Positions 30,852 through 43,925 are shown, numbered from the stretch's first letter. The stretch is 64,000 bases of DNA from Pestalotiopsis fici W106-1 (GCF_000516985.1 NW_006917096.1:3023606-3087605); one strand, 5' to 3'. Numbers and translations are program-made. Notes: generated by a model from the letters alone, not told the origin.

Positions 30852-33367
30852 TCATGCACCGTAAGCGACCTGACCCATGGGCTTGTCCTCAGTCATACCC
30901 GGTGCCATCAAATCTGTCTTGGGGTTGCCCGTTGCCTTTGCAATCGAACATCTTGCCATTGTTGGCGAGCTTATGTAAATGTTAGCACCAGTCCACAATG
31001 GCACCGATTCGGGTGGGGGTCCACTAACCTTCTAGAGATAACATCTGTGAAATAGAAATCTTCAATAACCTTCTTCAGGGGTTCACCGCTGGGCTTTGAG
31101 CCCTTGTTCTGGTCAACCAACTGCACCTTGCTAAGCTGCTTCAGCGAAGTGGGTTCGACAACGTCGTAGACTGTAAGTGCCGGGCTGATCTCTGCGGCTC
31201 TGTCCCGGACCATGGCAACGTCATCGTAGGGCAGAGGAACGCCAAGGAACTCTGAAGCAGCGCGGATGATCTTCCAGTCAGTCCGGGCGGCACCGGGTAA
31301 TGATGTAGCAGCACGGGTCATCTGAACACGTCCCTCGGTGTTGACATAGGTTCCGGCCTTCTCGGTGTATGCGGCACCGGGCAGAACGACATCAGCAATT
31401 TGGGCGCCCTTGTCACCGTGGTGACCCTGGTAGACAACGAAGGCATCCTTGGGGATATCGGCCTCGTTGAACTCGTCGGCACCGAGCAGCCAGACGAACT
31501 TGGGCTTGGTCTCAGCAACAGCGGCAGAGGGAGGAACGAAGCCAACCTCAAAGGCACCAGCGCGGGAAGCCTCTCTCTGGAGAACATTGTATCCGTTGTG
31601 CTCGGGGGTCAGGAAGTTTGCAGCGTTCTTGTCGACGAAACCACCAATGAGCTCGTAGAAAGCCTTGGCGTCAGGGTGGTCAGTAACACCGGAACCAACA
31701 ATAATCATGGGCTTCTTGGCTGCCTGGAGCTTCTTGCCGAAGGGGCCGGCGAGAGCCTTCTTGAGGGCAGCGAAATCAGTACCAAGGTGCTCGACTTCGA
31801 AGGTCGAGTCGAACTGCTCACCAACGACGCCAATCTCGAGGTCAGATCGGAGCCATTGCTTGCGAATACGGGCGTTCAGACCGGCAGCCTCGTGGCGGGG
31901 GTTAGTGCCAACCAGGAGCAGGGCATCAACGTCCTCAACGCCCCAGATGAGGGAGTTGAAAAGGTAGTTGGAACGAACATCAACACCGTGAGGAACGGGA
32001 CCGTTGCCAGCAGGTACATCAATGGTTACGTTCTCGGAGCCCAGCTTGTTGGCCAGTTCCTTCATGACGACCAGAGACTCAACGTCGGTCAAAGCACCAG
32101 CGATAGCCTTGAACTCGTTCTCACCGGGCTGCAGAGCACGGTAAGCGACGGAGATGTCGGTCAAGGCCTGCTCCCACGAAGCGGGCTCAAACTTGCCGTC
32201 ACGTCGAACCAAGGGCATGGTCAGTCTCTGGGTCTTGAGACCATCGCAGGCGAATCGGGTCTTGTCGTTGATCCACTCCTCGTTGACGTCGTCGTTCAAT
32301 CGGGGAATAACGCGCATAACCTCGAGACCTCGGGAGTCCACGCGAATGGCGGAACCCAGACCATCGTGGACGTCAATGGACTCGGTCTTCTTCAACTCCC
32401 AAGGTCTGGCACGAAATGCGTAAGGCTTCGAAGTAAGGGCACCAACAGGGCACAGATCGATGACGTTTCCGGACATCTCAGAGTCGAGGTTCTTCTCGAG
32501 GTAGGTACCAATTTGAATGTCGTTTCCACGGCCGAAAGAACCCATCTCGGGAGCACCAGCAACGTCGTTTGCGAATCGGATACATCTCGTGCAGTGGATA
32601 CATCTGTTCATGGATGTCTTGATGAGAGGTCCAATGTTCTTGTCCTCCACGGCACGCTTGCCACCAACCTCGTGGAATCGTCCTCTGTCGCCACCGTATC
32701 GCATCGACTGGTCCTGAAGATCACACTCACCACCCTGGTCGCAGATAGGGCAGTCGAGGGGGTGATTTGCTAATAAGAACTCCATCACACCCTCGCGGGC
32801 CTTGTGGGTGAGCGGAGAGTTGGTCTTGACGACCATACCGGGCTGTACGGGCCATGCGCAAGATGCTACGGGCTTGGGTGCTCTCTCAACCTCGACCAGG
32901 CACATACGGCAGTTTCCCGCAATCATTAGTTTCCTGAGCCATTTGTCAGCGCGCTTGTTCGTGATCGTGTCGAAGTCGGAAGAGTGCGGGATCGTACTCA
33001 TGGTAACAGTATCTACACGCAACCTATTAGCTTCTATTTCGAGTCAATGCAACTACGAGTGATGAAATACCTAGGGACGGTTGATCCGGCCTTCTCGCAA
33101 GCCTGAATCAAGGCGGAACCAGCTGTATCTCGGTCAGCCACACCATCACGCCCGGAGGTCGCCACGTCGTCCTACCTTCAATCGAGACCTTCTTTCCATC
33201 TACAGAAATCGTCAGCCATCATCACACCGCGAGATCCCAAGTGTTGACGAACCAATGGTCAGCTCGACCTCGGCGGGTCGCTGAGCAGTCGCGGAAAAGG
33301 CTCTCGTGGCATTGGCGGCATGCCTGCTGGACCGCCAAGCCGAACGAGCCAGAGAGTGTCGCAGCAT
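30852..33367 (-). CDS. nuo78: NADH:ubiquinone oxidoreductase 78-kDa subunit (complex I, NDUFS1 type)
   Basis: Largest iron-sulfur subunit of mitochondrial complex I, in the NADH-oxidising arm. Six exons: 33367..33253, 33199..33176, 33122..33071, 33012..32998, 32933..31029 and 30969..30852. All phases agree and give 742 residues, a normal length. The product starts with a mitochondrial presequence (MLRHSLARSAWR), then the 2Fe-2S ferredoxin domain: ELTIDGKKVSIEAG, ACEKAG, the YCYH and GNCRMC cysteine segments. Next come the 4Fe-4S ligands (HPLDCPICDQGGECDLQD and RCIHCTRCIRF) and the long molybdopterin-oxidoreductase-like domain. Exon 2 is only 24 nt and exon 4 only 15 nt; exon 4 encodes YCYH with part of each neighbour codon. 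The last intron joins ISR to SSPTMARC, which fits the family C-terminus; without it the frame would end in an unrelated tail. Confidence 0.95.
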
Positions 33368-34712
33368 CGTGTCGTCCCGACGGAATTAGACGATGTAGAG
33401 GGGAGAAAGGGCAGCAACGAAGGCTGTGGCGGCCGATTGAGAGCTCTTGCAGAGTGTTGACGTCTCTCTTTCAACGGCAAGAAAGTGCTGGGTTCGGGAA
33501 TAGTAGTGGCCGCCTCCAATTGGCGATTATGATCAAAACGGATCTGATTGGTCGAGTGGGGGTTCCACTCCCTCGACCTCACGTCTTTGACTCCGTTAGA
33601 GACTGGGTTTGCACAGTTTTAAGGTGTAGGCATGCACAGCTGTAGTCTATTTGAATGTTTCTAGCATGGAAAGCCGTTTGCACGTTTCTGAGGCGATTTT
33701 CTATTGCATTTCTATGACGCGGAAGACATGGCCGATACGTTGCGATTCTGGTCAAACAAATGTGTAGCTATTCATTGGCTTGGAACTGTCGGATTAATCA
33801 TGGTCCCGTTGATGCTCCAACCGCGGCAGACTGCCGACTGACAAATGGCAAAATGCTGTCACTGGACAGGCAAACAGGTGCCCGTTGAGCGGAAATGGTC
33901 TGTGCCCACCCACCAACTATCACCCAACTCACACCCCCGTTGTGCCCCATGGTCCAGTTTTGCAGCAATAGCGATGCAGGTCCGAGCTTTTCCCATTCTC
34001 TCTTACCCCCTGAGTCTGGACAAGGTCGAAGTTGATGCCTGAGGTGATAGCCTCGCTGCTCGTTTGCTGTTCTCATTGGCTCGTGCACATTTGGCGCCAA
34101 ATCATCCATTTGGAGCTTAAGTCGTCACGTCCATCGGTCGAGGTCCGCGAAAGCCACGAACGTCTTCAGTGAATCCACCATCATCAAAGGAGGATCAGTA
34201 TTGTGTCATAGTCGGGAAAGGTGGCCTTTCTCCTTCGCTGTCTGTCCTTCACCACTTCTGCTGTTGCATTCTTATTTTGCGATTTAATAGACACGACCTC
34301 GACACACGACCCTGCTACGATCCATCCCATTGTCGCCAAGCCTGAAAAGACGTTGCCGAGCGATTCCCAACTTCCTTCCACCTCAGCCACCGCGGCCAAT
34401 TCTTTTAATAATTTTATTGTCCTTCGACTTTTTTCCACAACGGCACAACAAAGCCGTCGAGTTGCAAAGCTATCTAATCGAGCTTCGACACCAACACCCC
34501 TCGCCTCGTTGAATCTGCGGATGCAATTGATTGCGCACACGACTCGAATATTGTGCATTGCTTTCATCCTTTGAGCCAGACGGACGCGCATGTCGAACCG
34601 ATTGTTTATCGCAACACAACGGTGAAGACGGCAGAGTGGAAGGCTGATTACTGTCCTTCGTACGCCAGGAATAGCCAGTCGCTGGTAGCATAGCAGAGCC
34701 AGGTTCACAGCT
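33368..34712. other. divergent promoter region, complex I subunit and striatin
   Basis: About 1.3 kb. The right half (about 34150-34712) is pyrimidine-rich and probably contains a long striatin 5' UTR with short upstream open frames. No separate gene is supported; the 188-codon minus frame at 34184-34750 overlaps the striatin start and has no domain. Confidence 0.4.
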
Positions 34713-37349
34713 ATGAGCTGGCAACAGGTCTCTGCGATGGGTGGTGGCAATATGGGTAATCTTGGTGGTCAAGACCTTGGAGGTTTGCCTGCAAATGGCC
34801 TCAACCAACCCCATGCCACTGAATATACCCTACAAGGTGTTATGCGCTTCCTCCAGACCGAGTGGCATCGGCACGAGCGGGACAGGAATGCCTGGGAGAT
34901 CGAGCGTCAAGAGATGAAGGGCCGCATCGCTGCCCTTGAGGGCTCAGCTAGGAGAGCAGATGCAACCCAGAAGGCTCTGAGGAGATATGTTGGAATCTTG
35001 GAGAAGAAGGTCAAAGATCAGACCACCCAGATCACGCGCAAGTCACAAGGCTCCGATGCCGGATCAGTTGACGAGCACGCTGTGAAACAGCCTCCTCCCA
35101 AAGTCGATCGTGCAGCTTTGATCGCAGAGAAGCTCCAATGTGAGTTGATTCTTTGCTTCGGCCCTCACTAAGCCATACTGATAATTCATAGCCTCCAACG
35201 AGAAGCCGAAAGAAGATATCGCTGGCCTCGAAGGTCTTATCGGAGAACGTGGCCAGGAGGAGGAAGACCGCGAACAACTGAGAACTTTCCTCGACCAGTG
35301 CCAGAACGAGTTCATGTACCTCATGATTACTCCTGCAAACCCCATCCCGCCGAGAGACTCTCCTCCGCTTCCGATGCTTGACGACGTGCGTGATGGCGAG
35401 TACGGCGTACCTGGAGGGATGCAACCTCTCGACGCAGCCTTCCGAGCACTCCATCTGAACCAAAATCACGTCAAAGATCCCGGGCTTCGATCTCAACCAA
35501 ACCATGCTGCGCCAATGCAGCAGTCCCAGATCCCCGGCCTTGCGCGACAGAATGTTCAAGAGTTGCAGTCTGCACCCATGGTCCGCGCTAACGAAAACCC
35601 TTCGGTCACATACAATAACACCAACCCGGACTGGCAAGCTCCCGTAGGAGTCGCCCTTACAAGTCGTGACGATGTACCCATCAAGACCAACCACACCAAT
35701 GAATATCCACGACAGACCGCGGTTGAGGAAACGGAAAAACGTGCTCTAGGCGAACCTGATGGTTGGGATTTTGGAGAGGGGGCTTTCCCTGAAGCTGCAT
35801 CTTCCCAACCGCTCCAGAATCTGTCTTCACATCGACCTGACACGGACGTCTTTCCCGCTGCTGAAAATCCACCAAAGTCACCCAACAGAGGTGCAAACTC
35901 ACACAGAAGGAAGACCTCGCTGTCACGCAGGAGGAGTCTAGACCAGGAACTGTCTCTCAACTCCCTGTCACACAAATCAGATAGTGGCAACTTCAAGCTT
36001 CGGTACGGTCTACGCGGTCATCTCAACACAGTCCGGACAGTAATATTCTCTGGTGGCGGCAGCCCCGGAGAACCTGAAATTTGCACAGCAGGTGATGACG
36101 GCCTCATCAAGCGCTTTCACATCCCACGAGAGAACCCAGCTCACATGAGCACAAGCGCATCAGACCTCGATGTGCCCGCAGACTTTACGCATCGAGGCCA
36201 CAATGGCGCCGTCTTGTGTCTGACTTCTTGGTCTCCGTCGCCGAATTTCTCAACTGGAGGAAGAGCACAGGGTGATGGCTGGATCTTTTCAGGTGGCCAG
36301 GATGCTTCCATTCGAGTGTGGGAGCGTGGCCGGGTTGATCCCAAGGCAACTATCGATGGGCACACGGATGCTGTCTGGGCTGTCTGCGTACTTCCCGCAA
36401 CACTCGGTGCCGTCTTTGGTCAAACCAGCTCGTATGGCAGTCCAGATCGCATTTTGCTTGCATCCGGCTCTGCAGATGGTGCTGTCAAGGTCTGGACTGT
36501 CAGCGCTCCGCCGCAGCTAACATCTCCGCAGCCATCTACTGGTCGTCGCGCTACGGGAAGCAGAGGTCGTGGCAACTCGATGAGCTCTGGCTCACAATTC
36601 CCAAACACACCCCAGCCCAATATGACATCTAGCACACCTTTCCATTCTACACTTGTTCATGATATCAAGCGGGCCAACGGATCAAAGGCTAGCCCAACGT
36701 GCATCACTCCACTTTCGAACAATGGGGAGGCATTTGTAGTATCTTATTCAGACGCAGCTATCATCATTTACGACACAAAGACTGGCGAAGAGATTGGCAC
36801 AATGGCTAGCTTGGAAACATTTGACGGCACCCCAGGAACCAGTGTCAACGCTGTTGTCGCTACAACTGCCGGCCTTGAACAGAGTTCAGGTCCGGGCTTG
36901 GGTGATGAGGACGCTAATGCGCCGTCAGGGGGAGCAGGGCCTACGGGTGGTGGTCTTGGCGCGGGAAGTGGCATCGAAGGTGTAATTATCAGCGGCCATG
37001 AGGATCGCTATGTCCGTTTCTTCGATGCAAACAGTGGTAAGTTAATATTGCTCACCTGCGAGCGTACGGAAATACTCACAATTGTCTAGGTCAATGTACA
37101 TATAATATGCTGGCCCACCCCGCCGCCATCTCGGCTCTATCACTTTCACCTGACGGCAGAGAGTTGGTCTCGGCTGGCCATGATGCCAGCCTTCGATTTT
37201 GGAGTCTCGAGAAGCGTAGCTGCACGCAGGAAATCACGACTCACCGCATCATGAGAGGTGAAGGCGTCTGTTCCGTGGTCTGGAGTAATGACGGACGTTG
37301 GGTCGTTAGCTCAGGCGGCGACGGCACAGTCAAAGTCTTTGCTCGTTGA
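34713..37349 (+). CDS. pro11: striatin (PRO11-type), STRIPAK scaffold
   Basis: Striatin, the central scaffold of the STRIPAK phosphatase-kinase complex, which in filamentous ascomycetes is needed for hyphal fusion and fruiting-body development. Exons are 34713..35139, 35192..37036 and 37090..37349, in frame, for 843 residues. The N-terminal domain contains the [18 protein letters not shown] segment (caveolin-binding type) followed by a coiled coil to about residue 115 ([27 protein letters not shown]). The middle is polar and low in complexity, with a basic Ser-rich patch near [12 protein letters not shown]. The C-terminal half is a WD40 propeller, with blades ending in repeats such as [49 protein letters not shown] and DGTVKVFAR. 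The final intron splits a WD repeat and is clearly required. Confidence 0.95.
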
Positions 37350-38996
37350 TGGGAATCCGTCAGTTATTTGTAAATAATTTCAACTTGCCAACATGATTAT
37401 GCAAGCGAAAATGCGGAGTATGGGTCACGAGATCAGGATGATGTATGGGATACTCAAATCACCACTGGCATTACACAGTGGGTAAGAGCGTGTATAAATT
37501 CGAAGGCGTCTTTGGCGCTATGCAAGAGAATAATATTATGGAATTAGGGCTGGTGGACCATGGCTGGCATCATTCTGCTTGACGTACCTGATTAATCGTG
37601 AGACCGCCAAGACAAATGGAAAAGGAGCAGTTAACCGAAGCATAGACCATGTCCAGTGGCATGGTAGAGAGTATCTAGCTCACAATGCGACGGATCCTCC
37701 AGGCGTCGGTGGCGTCTTATGGCTTATGTTCATGTGCCTTCTCGGTCATGATATTCCACAAGTTTACAAATCCTTTAGCACCAACGCAAAGAATTGTCCG
37801 TTGGCTCATTGAGGGAAAGAAGTATGCAGGTACCAGAAACCAGGTACTTTGGTCATGGAGAATGCAATGTGCTGTATTATCTTGGTTGGTTCAAATCAAT
37901 CTTACCTACCAACCATCAGAAAATTGATTCACTATGTTTTCATTCCTGATATACCCACCTAGGCACTGAGTGGGGGGATGAGCATGCGGCCCGAGGCTTG
38001 GGGTCATGCAGACGGACACGCCTTGCTTCATTACCGATGTTGGCGATCCCTGGATTATGTTGGTCGCACACACCCATGAAAAAGTTATTTGGTCGCACAA
38101 GATTGTCAGAGGGCGTTCGCACAATCTAGAAACATGGTCACAATGTAGCACGCCGGTCCGCAGTGGCTTATTCGTCTCTGAGAACGCAACGGTTGGCTTC
38201 CACGATGCTCGTAAGCAATGACGTATCCAAATGGCATTGCAATGCATCCGCGATCTCTAATGGCCATGACTTTGAACATACGTGCACATCAAGTAGATAC
38301 GCAGTCAAAAGAAAGGTTTGGCGTGCCAAGGAGACCGATCGGCCAACCTGCATTATGCGGGACGGACGGTGTACAAATAACTGTCACCAGGGTTCCCCTT
38401 GGGTTTCGGTTGCTGGACCAGGTCAGCTCGACCATCCAGGGCTGTTATATGGTTTGTGATCAACACGGCCCCTTCTCGAAAGGAGCAAAGACCGACAAGA
38501 TCTCACGTCACATCTCCTGATTGGGCAATCCACCCTAGGACGCAGCCTCGTGATTGGTCCGTCAAGAGTTCCGGGGTTAGAATTAACCGCCCATTCTAGA
38601 CATTTGGGACTAGCTTTGCAGAATCTCATTGGCGTGCTGGGTGAAATGGCCCGGCATTTTCATCACAGTCTCTGTTCACGAGTAGGAGGGCCAGAAAGTG
38701 ACCCGATGTTTGTTAGTGATGTGATGCGCATCCCGTGCAAGGAACGAATTGCAGTGGAGTGGTCTAGTCACGAGTGCTAGGGGAAGGTGATTAGGATTTT
38801 TTACCAACTGGATTAGGAATCTTACAACTGGATGAATAGGGCCATATTGCGAATCACTTCCAGGTGATAGTCTAATATATAAATGCTGTTTCCATACCCC
38901 TGAAGTCAAACGCTCTTTCGTTCCACCTCAGCACTGCCACGAGTCACAAGAACAACATCTCTTTCCGTGGCTGCAAACACTACCAAACCGTTCAAT
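37350..38996. other. intergenic, striatin to secreted protein gene
   Basis: About 1.6 kb with only short open frames lacking domains. The right end contains a strong TATA box for the next gene. Confidence 0.45.
38876..38883 (+). promoter_or_regulatory. TATA box of the small secreted protein gene
   Basis: TATATAAA lies 114 bp upstream of the ATG at 38997. A consensus TATA and short leader suit a regulated gene, but regulation is inferred only. Confidence 0.5.
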
Positions 38997-39527
38997 ATGT
39001 ACTTCTCTTCCAGCATCGCCCTTGCCTGGGTTCAGTTCGCAGTCCTGTGTTCTGCAAGTCCTCTACTAGTCTCGCGATCATCCGGGCCAGCCTGTACCTT
39101 TATCGACAACATTGGCGTCATCAGCTGTGATGGTGGCTGCTGCGGTTGGGCTCTCTCGGGAGCAACATCACCATTCTGCGAGTCCAGCACGGCCAGTACT
39201 CTCACCCTGGTCAGCAAGCCCGACGGATGGATATCTTCATGCTCCACGCTGCAGTCGGACCTGACGGCCAACAACAAGGACTATATCCTCACGACATACC
39301 AGCAAAACACATGGCACGCCATCGTCTCAAATGATGGCTGCCGCTTTGAGGTCAACATCAGCGATCCACAAGACTCGAACGACCCAATTCGACTCACGGG
39401 TGGTGATATTGCGACTTTCTTGGCCTCGGGCATCCCGGCCAGTCAGAGTGGTGGTTTGGGAGCGACGGGATCGACGAGTTGTTACTCATTCCACCTGCAG
39501 TGGAGGATGGTACCTCCTGGAAACTGA
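38997..39527 (+). CDS. small cysteine-rich secreted protein, function unknown
   Basis: A 176-residue protein I do not recognise. It opens with a clear signal peptide (hydrophobic residues 5-20, likely cut after the Ser-Ala-Ser near residue 21). The mature part has eight cysteines, one of them in an adjacent Cys-Cys pair (DGGCCGW), which could form four disulfides. There is no membrane segment or GPI signal after the leader, and no known catalytic motif. Size, cysteine content and isolation between housekeeping genes recall fungal small secreted proteins and effector candidates; this is inference. Single exon; the frame is open slightly upstream without an ATG, so the start at 38997 is well defined. 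Confidence 0.75.
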   Translation: MYFSSSIALAWVQFAVLCSASPLLVSRSSGPACTFIDNIGVISCDGGCCGWALSGATSPFCESSTASTLTLVSKPDGWISSCSTLQSDLTANNKDYILTTYQQNTWHAIVSNDGCRFEVNISDPQDSNDPIRLTGGDIATFLASGIPASQSGGLGATGSTSCYSFHLQWRMVPPGN

Positions 39528-41046
39528 TACCTAGGCCATGGGGGGATTTAACTACGAGGCTGCTGGTAGCAGGCGCCATCAAATGGACAGACAGACTTGA
39601 TCATAATAGAGTTTCATTATGAGCGGCCACTTACTCTCTCCAAAGACGTATTCATTTGTTCTCAAGTGTGAGACTGAGACGCAAAAAAGTTTTAAAGTAA
39701 AGTGAAGGACAAAAAGAATTCACAGAAGGATGTGATGTCTTTGGCGGTCACACAAAGTTGTAATTATACGTCAAATGACGTACTTTATTAGAAAGGACAG
39801 CATTAGTATTCTGAGAGAATGCACCTATTTTTAATATGCAACACGAGTTGATAAAGAGGTCATTATGATTGTGATCTTTTAGAAAAAAAGTTCATGTGGA
39901 ATGCCTGGTCATTTGTTCCAGCCGTGGCATCGATGTAGCACACAAGAAAGATATGGCGTGGAGACACTACATTACTATCGTAGATACATGACCCCAGCTG
40001 ACCCATGCAAACGCCTAAAATGGCAAGATGTTATAGAATTGTCAAATGTTAATTGGCCATTGCTTTGCTGTCAATATGACAAAAGCAAGTTGAATTCAAG
40101 CCCCAGTCAATTGCCCCAGGAATCCAATTTCATTTTCTATTACATCAATTCCACTAATGGATGAACAAGGCAATACGCGCCGTTTGTGCAGTGTTCCCGT
40201 GTACACCCGTCTGACGACAATCGATAGGCCCCCTGTAGAGGTGAATGACTGCATTGTCTTACAGTAACAAACGGCCGGCACGGCAACCAGCAGCTTCGGT
40301 GCAGCCTCACTGAGTACTGGATCCGATCACCAAAACGAAGTAAATAAAACTTCCGGTGGGGTTGTGAACAAGCTGTACAAACGACCTTTGCTGTTTTTGC
40401 GCACCACTGACAACGAGCCTGGTCGGAAGATCTGCCCATTGTCAAAAACGAATTTGAACAAGAACTCTGTGAACCTGAGCAGTGCCCGTTTGTTGTGACA
40501 CTTGACACAACACATGTCTTGAGAACATTGCAAAAAGGTCGGGGAACTTCCATTGCCATAGCGTCATTCATTTGCTAATGATCGTGGCTAGGCATCCCTC
40601 ACAGACACTTGTGCTTTGTAACAAGAGCATCTTTTGTTTGCCGTCCTTGCATTTTATTCTATCCGAGGTGTCGATTCGCCACAATTCGACAACGATAAAC
40701 ATCCGCTTGAGTCTCAGCGCGACACGATACGAATTGCTGGAATCGTCTGCGCTTGCTGCCATGGCATTTACCAATCCCACAGCTCGATGAACACAGGTAA
40801 GTGTAAATATCAACAGCACAAAAAGGGAATTCAACAAATACAAGTTGCAGACATCAAAATTTGATGTTTCTGGCTGACAAAGTGTTTAACAGAACTTTTC
40901 AACAGCCTTGGAATCCAAATCGTGGCTTCCCTCAGTCTCTCCTGTCGCAGTGCTTTTCTGCAAAGAGCTTGCCGTGCATTGGACCTTCCTCTTGAAACGC
41001 CTGGTTATTCCACTCGCCGATTCTACTTTCCCATTGCGTCTCGAAA
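39528..41046. other. intergenic, secreted protein gene to DUF726 gene
   Basis: About 1.5 kb, AT-rich between 39600 and 40150. No gene is supported. The last 200 bp are probably the promoter and 5' UTR of the DUF726 gene. Confidence 0.45.
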
Positions 41047-43925
41047 ATGGACGATACTAAGCAGCCGCAGCAGCAGGCTGGGCAGGATGTGACTCTGCCC
41101 ATGTCCATCCCCAAACCGCGGGCTCAGGACTTTGCCCCAGACTTGACCAGCTCTCCCATATCGACATCCCCTCACACATCCGTCGACGATACACTCGACC
41201 CAAACATTACCGATCTGACTGATGAGATGGGTCAGATGTACAACAGCAAGAGCGGCCTCCGCGGCCCGCCGCCCCCTCGGCCAGATCTGACCGATGTGCT
41301 GAGCATTGAGCAGTACAAGCAACTTGCAAGGCTCATCACAATCATCCTAGAGGGCATGAATAAATCGCTTAAGGAGCTCTGGGAAGATATGGGAGTGGCC
41401 AATAAGCACAAGAGTGCAGCTGAGCCGCGCATTACCGGCCCTACGCCAATGCCGGCCATGTTCGTTTCCATTCCGAACCCTTACAGCCCAAAGTATGCCC
41501 ACCTGTACGGCAACAAGCCTCTCATTCCCGAGATTGAAGCACCCAAGGACGGCAATGCTGCTACCTCAAATGATGAAAACAAGGAGAACAAGGCTGGGTT
41601 CAATACTCCGGTGCCCACTAGCACAACTGCTATCGTCGATAAGAAAACAAAGACGAAATGGCCCAAGCCTCAAGTCTTCCTCCCCCCTGGAATGACTACC
41701 GATGATATCAAGGCCACCAATGCGGGAAACAAACCTAAGAGTTCCAACAGCCCAACGCCGCCTAATCTCCCAGTTGGTATCCACGCGGATATGCTTCCCC
41801 TGAAGCTGCCCAAATCCTTCGGAGATGCTGTTGAGATGTACGGCACCAAGACTGAAGAGGAGATTATGCGTAGTCAGATTACTGAGCTGAAGCGCGATTC
41901 GCTCGCTCACTTCGGAAAATTTAGAGCTAACGTTGCCAAGCGTATGGACAGCGTCCTCATCAGAAAGGGAGGTAGAGAGGGCAACGTCATTCAGCCTCAG
42001 CTTTCTTTCGAGTCGCAAGCTGGCCATGTTGGCCAAGTTTCAGGCATCCGACGTGGCTCTGGCGGCGGATTTCCGGGCAGTTTCAAAGGAAGGTCACAAC
42101 ATGGTTATCCGAGTGCTCCATCACATGTCCAAGGCAATAGTAAGTACTTCTTGTGAGACCCGTGATTGCCATAGCTCGGCCATCTTAAACCATTTTCTTC
42201 ACATGATGAATCAATATACTGACGGTATGATTCTGTTCAGACGTTTCTTCAACATCCACTACCGAGTTCGACACCATCAGCATTCGTTTGTTCTCTCCTC
42301 ACAGCACCCCCTTGAGCAACCAACCCAAAGAGAAGCGTGCTTGTATCTTGCACTGCGTTGCACTGATCTTGCTCGGTCTGGATAACTACTGTAGCTACAG
42401 TCGTGCGCTCCTGTGCCACCTGGCAACCTCCCTGTCAATCCCTTTGCACGTCCTTACCGATGACGAGAACCGCATCGGCAAGGCACTGGCCAAGATCGTT
42501 GATTGTATCACCCCGGAGGAGCTCCAGGCGCGACGTCTCGAAGAGGGCAAGAATCGTTTCCGTCGCAATCACCTGAAGCAGCTGCAGCCGCAAGATCCCA
42601 GTGCCTCGGTCAATGCTTCTCTAAATGCCCCTAATATCAGGCCGCCCAATGCCGTCAACGGCGAGACCGTGGGCGGGCTGGCGGCACCTCTCGTCTCTGC
42701 AGGACTTAGTACGGTCTTTGGTGGCTTTGGCGTTGGTCCCGCTGCTGCCACCACCATGCTCCAAGGCATGGCAGAAAGTCCCGTCGTCGTTGGAACTCTG
42801 TTCGGCTTGTATGGCTCGCGCGCAACTGCCAAGATGACGGAATCGTACGCAAAAGACATCCAAGACTTTGGTCTGATTCCAGTTCACGGTCAAAAAGATC
42901 GAACCGCCATGAATGATCCTTTCGATGTTCCCGCAGATGACCGTCGACTTCGCCTCACCATTGGCGTGACCGGTTTCTTTGACCCAAACATCCCTGATGG
43001 TGACGATTGCAAGAACCCCTGGAAGTGTCTTGGTGATCTGAATGAGGTGTACAGTCTTCAGTGGGAAACGGAGGCACTTCTTAAGACAGGAGCCGCTCTC
43101 GATAATGTACTCAAGGCTCCTGGTTGGACCGAGGCAAAACAAGACAGCACTGGAAATAGTATGTGCCTTTCATCAACTCCGTGGTGTATAGTGACTAACC
43201 TTCGACTAGTTTCCGAGTCTATCAATACTCTGAAGTGGCCCGCCGCCATGATCCGCTGTTGTAAGATGATTGATAACCCATGGGCAGTCTCCATGGCCCG
43301 CGCGGAAAAGTGCGGTCTGGTCCTGGCTGATATGATCTTGGGAAACATTGGCGGTCATCGCCCCGTGACCCTCATTGGTTATGGTGCTGGTGCCCGTGCA
43401 ATCTGGGTTGCTCTTATGACGCTATCAGAAAAGCGCAGCTTTGGTCTTGTTGAGAATGCTGTCCTGATGGGATGTCCCAGTCCGTCTAACACTCAGTCCT
43501 GGGCTGCGGCTCGAAGCATCGTAACTGGTCGACTTGTCAACGTGTACAGCAAGAAGGACATCATGATGGCCTTTGCCATGCGCCTGTGCAACTTTACCGC
43601 CGGCATCGCAGGCTTGGAGGAGATTGTTGGCGTCAATGGTGTCCAGAATTACGATGTCTCGAACATTCTCACTGCGCACAGCCGCTACAGATATTTGGTT
43701 GGCCCAATCCTTCAGAGACTCGGTTGGGAGGATGTCCGCGCCAAGCAGGGACAAGAACAATTCGCTGAACTTGACAAGATGATCAGCGAAGAGAAGAAGC
43801 GCGATGAGCTTCGTGCCGCATTCTCAAGGAAGATGGCTGCTAGCTGCGTCGAGCAGGAGCAGAAGGCTGAGACAGCCTACACAAAGACTACCACCACAGT
43901 GGCAAATAAAGGATTGAAGGTCTAG
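41047..43925 (+). CDS. DUF726 (TMCO4/Mil1-like) alpha/beta-hydrolase-fold protein
   Basis: Large protein of the DUF726 family, related to yeast Mil1 and animal TMCO4. Exons are 41047..42139, 42241..43158 and 43210..43925, in frame, giving 908 residues to the first stop. The N-terminal 360 residues are polar and proline-rich. The DUF726 core starts near EKRACILHCVALILLGLDNYCSYSRALL and includes a Gly/Ala-rich hydrophobic stretch (VGGLAAPLVSAGLSTVFGGFG) typical of the family's membrane-like segment. The core then has the hydrolase strand and elbow VTLIGYGAGARAIW. The elbow Ser expected in G-x-S-x-G is Gly729, so esterase activity is doubtful. The frame continues after the TAG at 43923-43925 with 55 more coding-like codons; see the separate entry. 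The true end may therefore be 44093. Confidence 0.8.

Noticed and set aside
31400..32773. 457-codon plus-strand frame opposite the complex I subunit gene
   Set aside because: It is the antisense shadow of a highly biased, conserved exon; its Val/Gly/Leu-rich translation has no domain.
41933..42385. Alternative reading frame near the end of the DUF726 first exon
   Set aside because: The in-frame GTAAGT donor at 42140 and CAG acceptor ending at 42240 give a consistent join without it.
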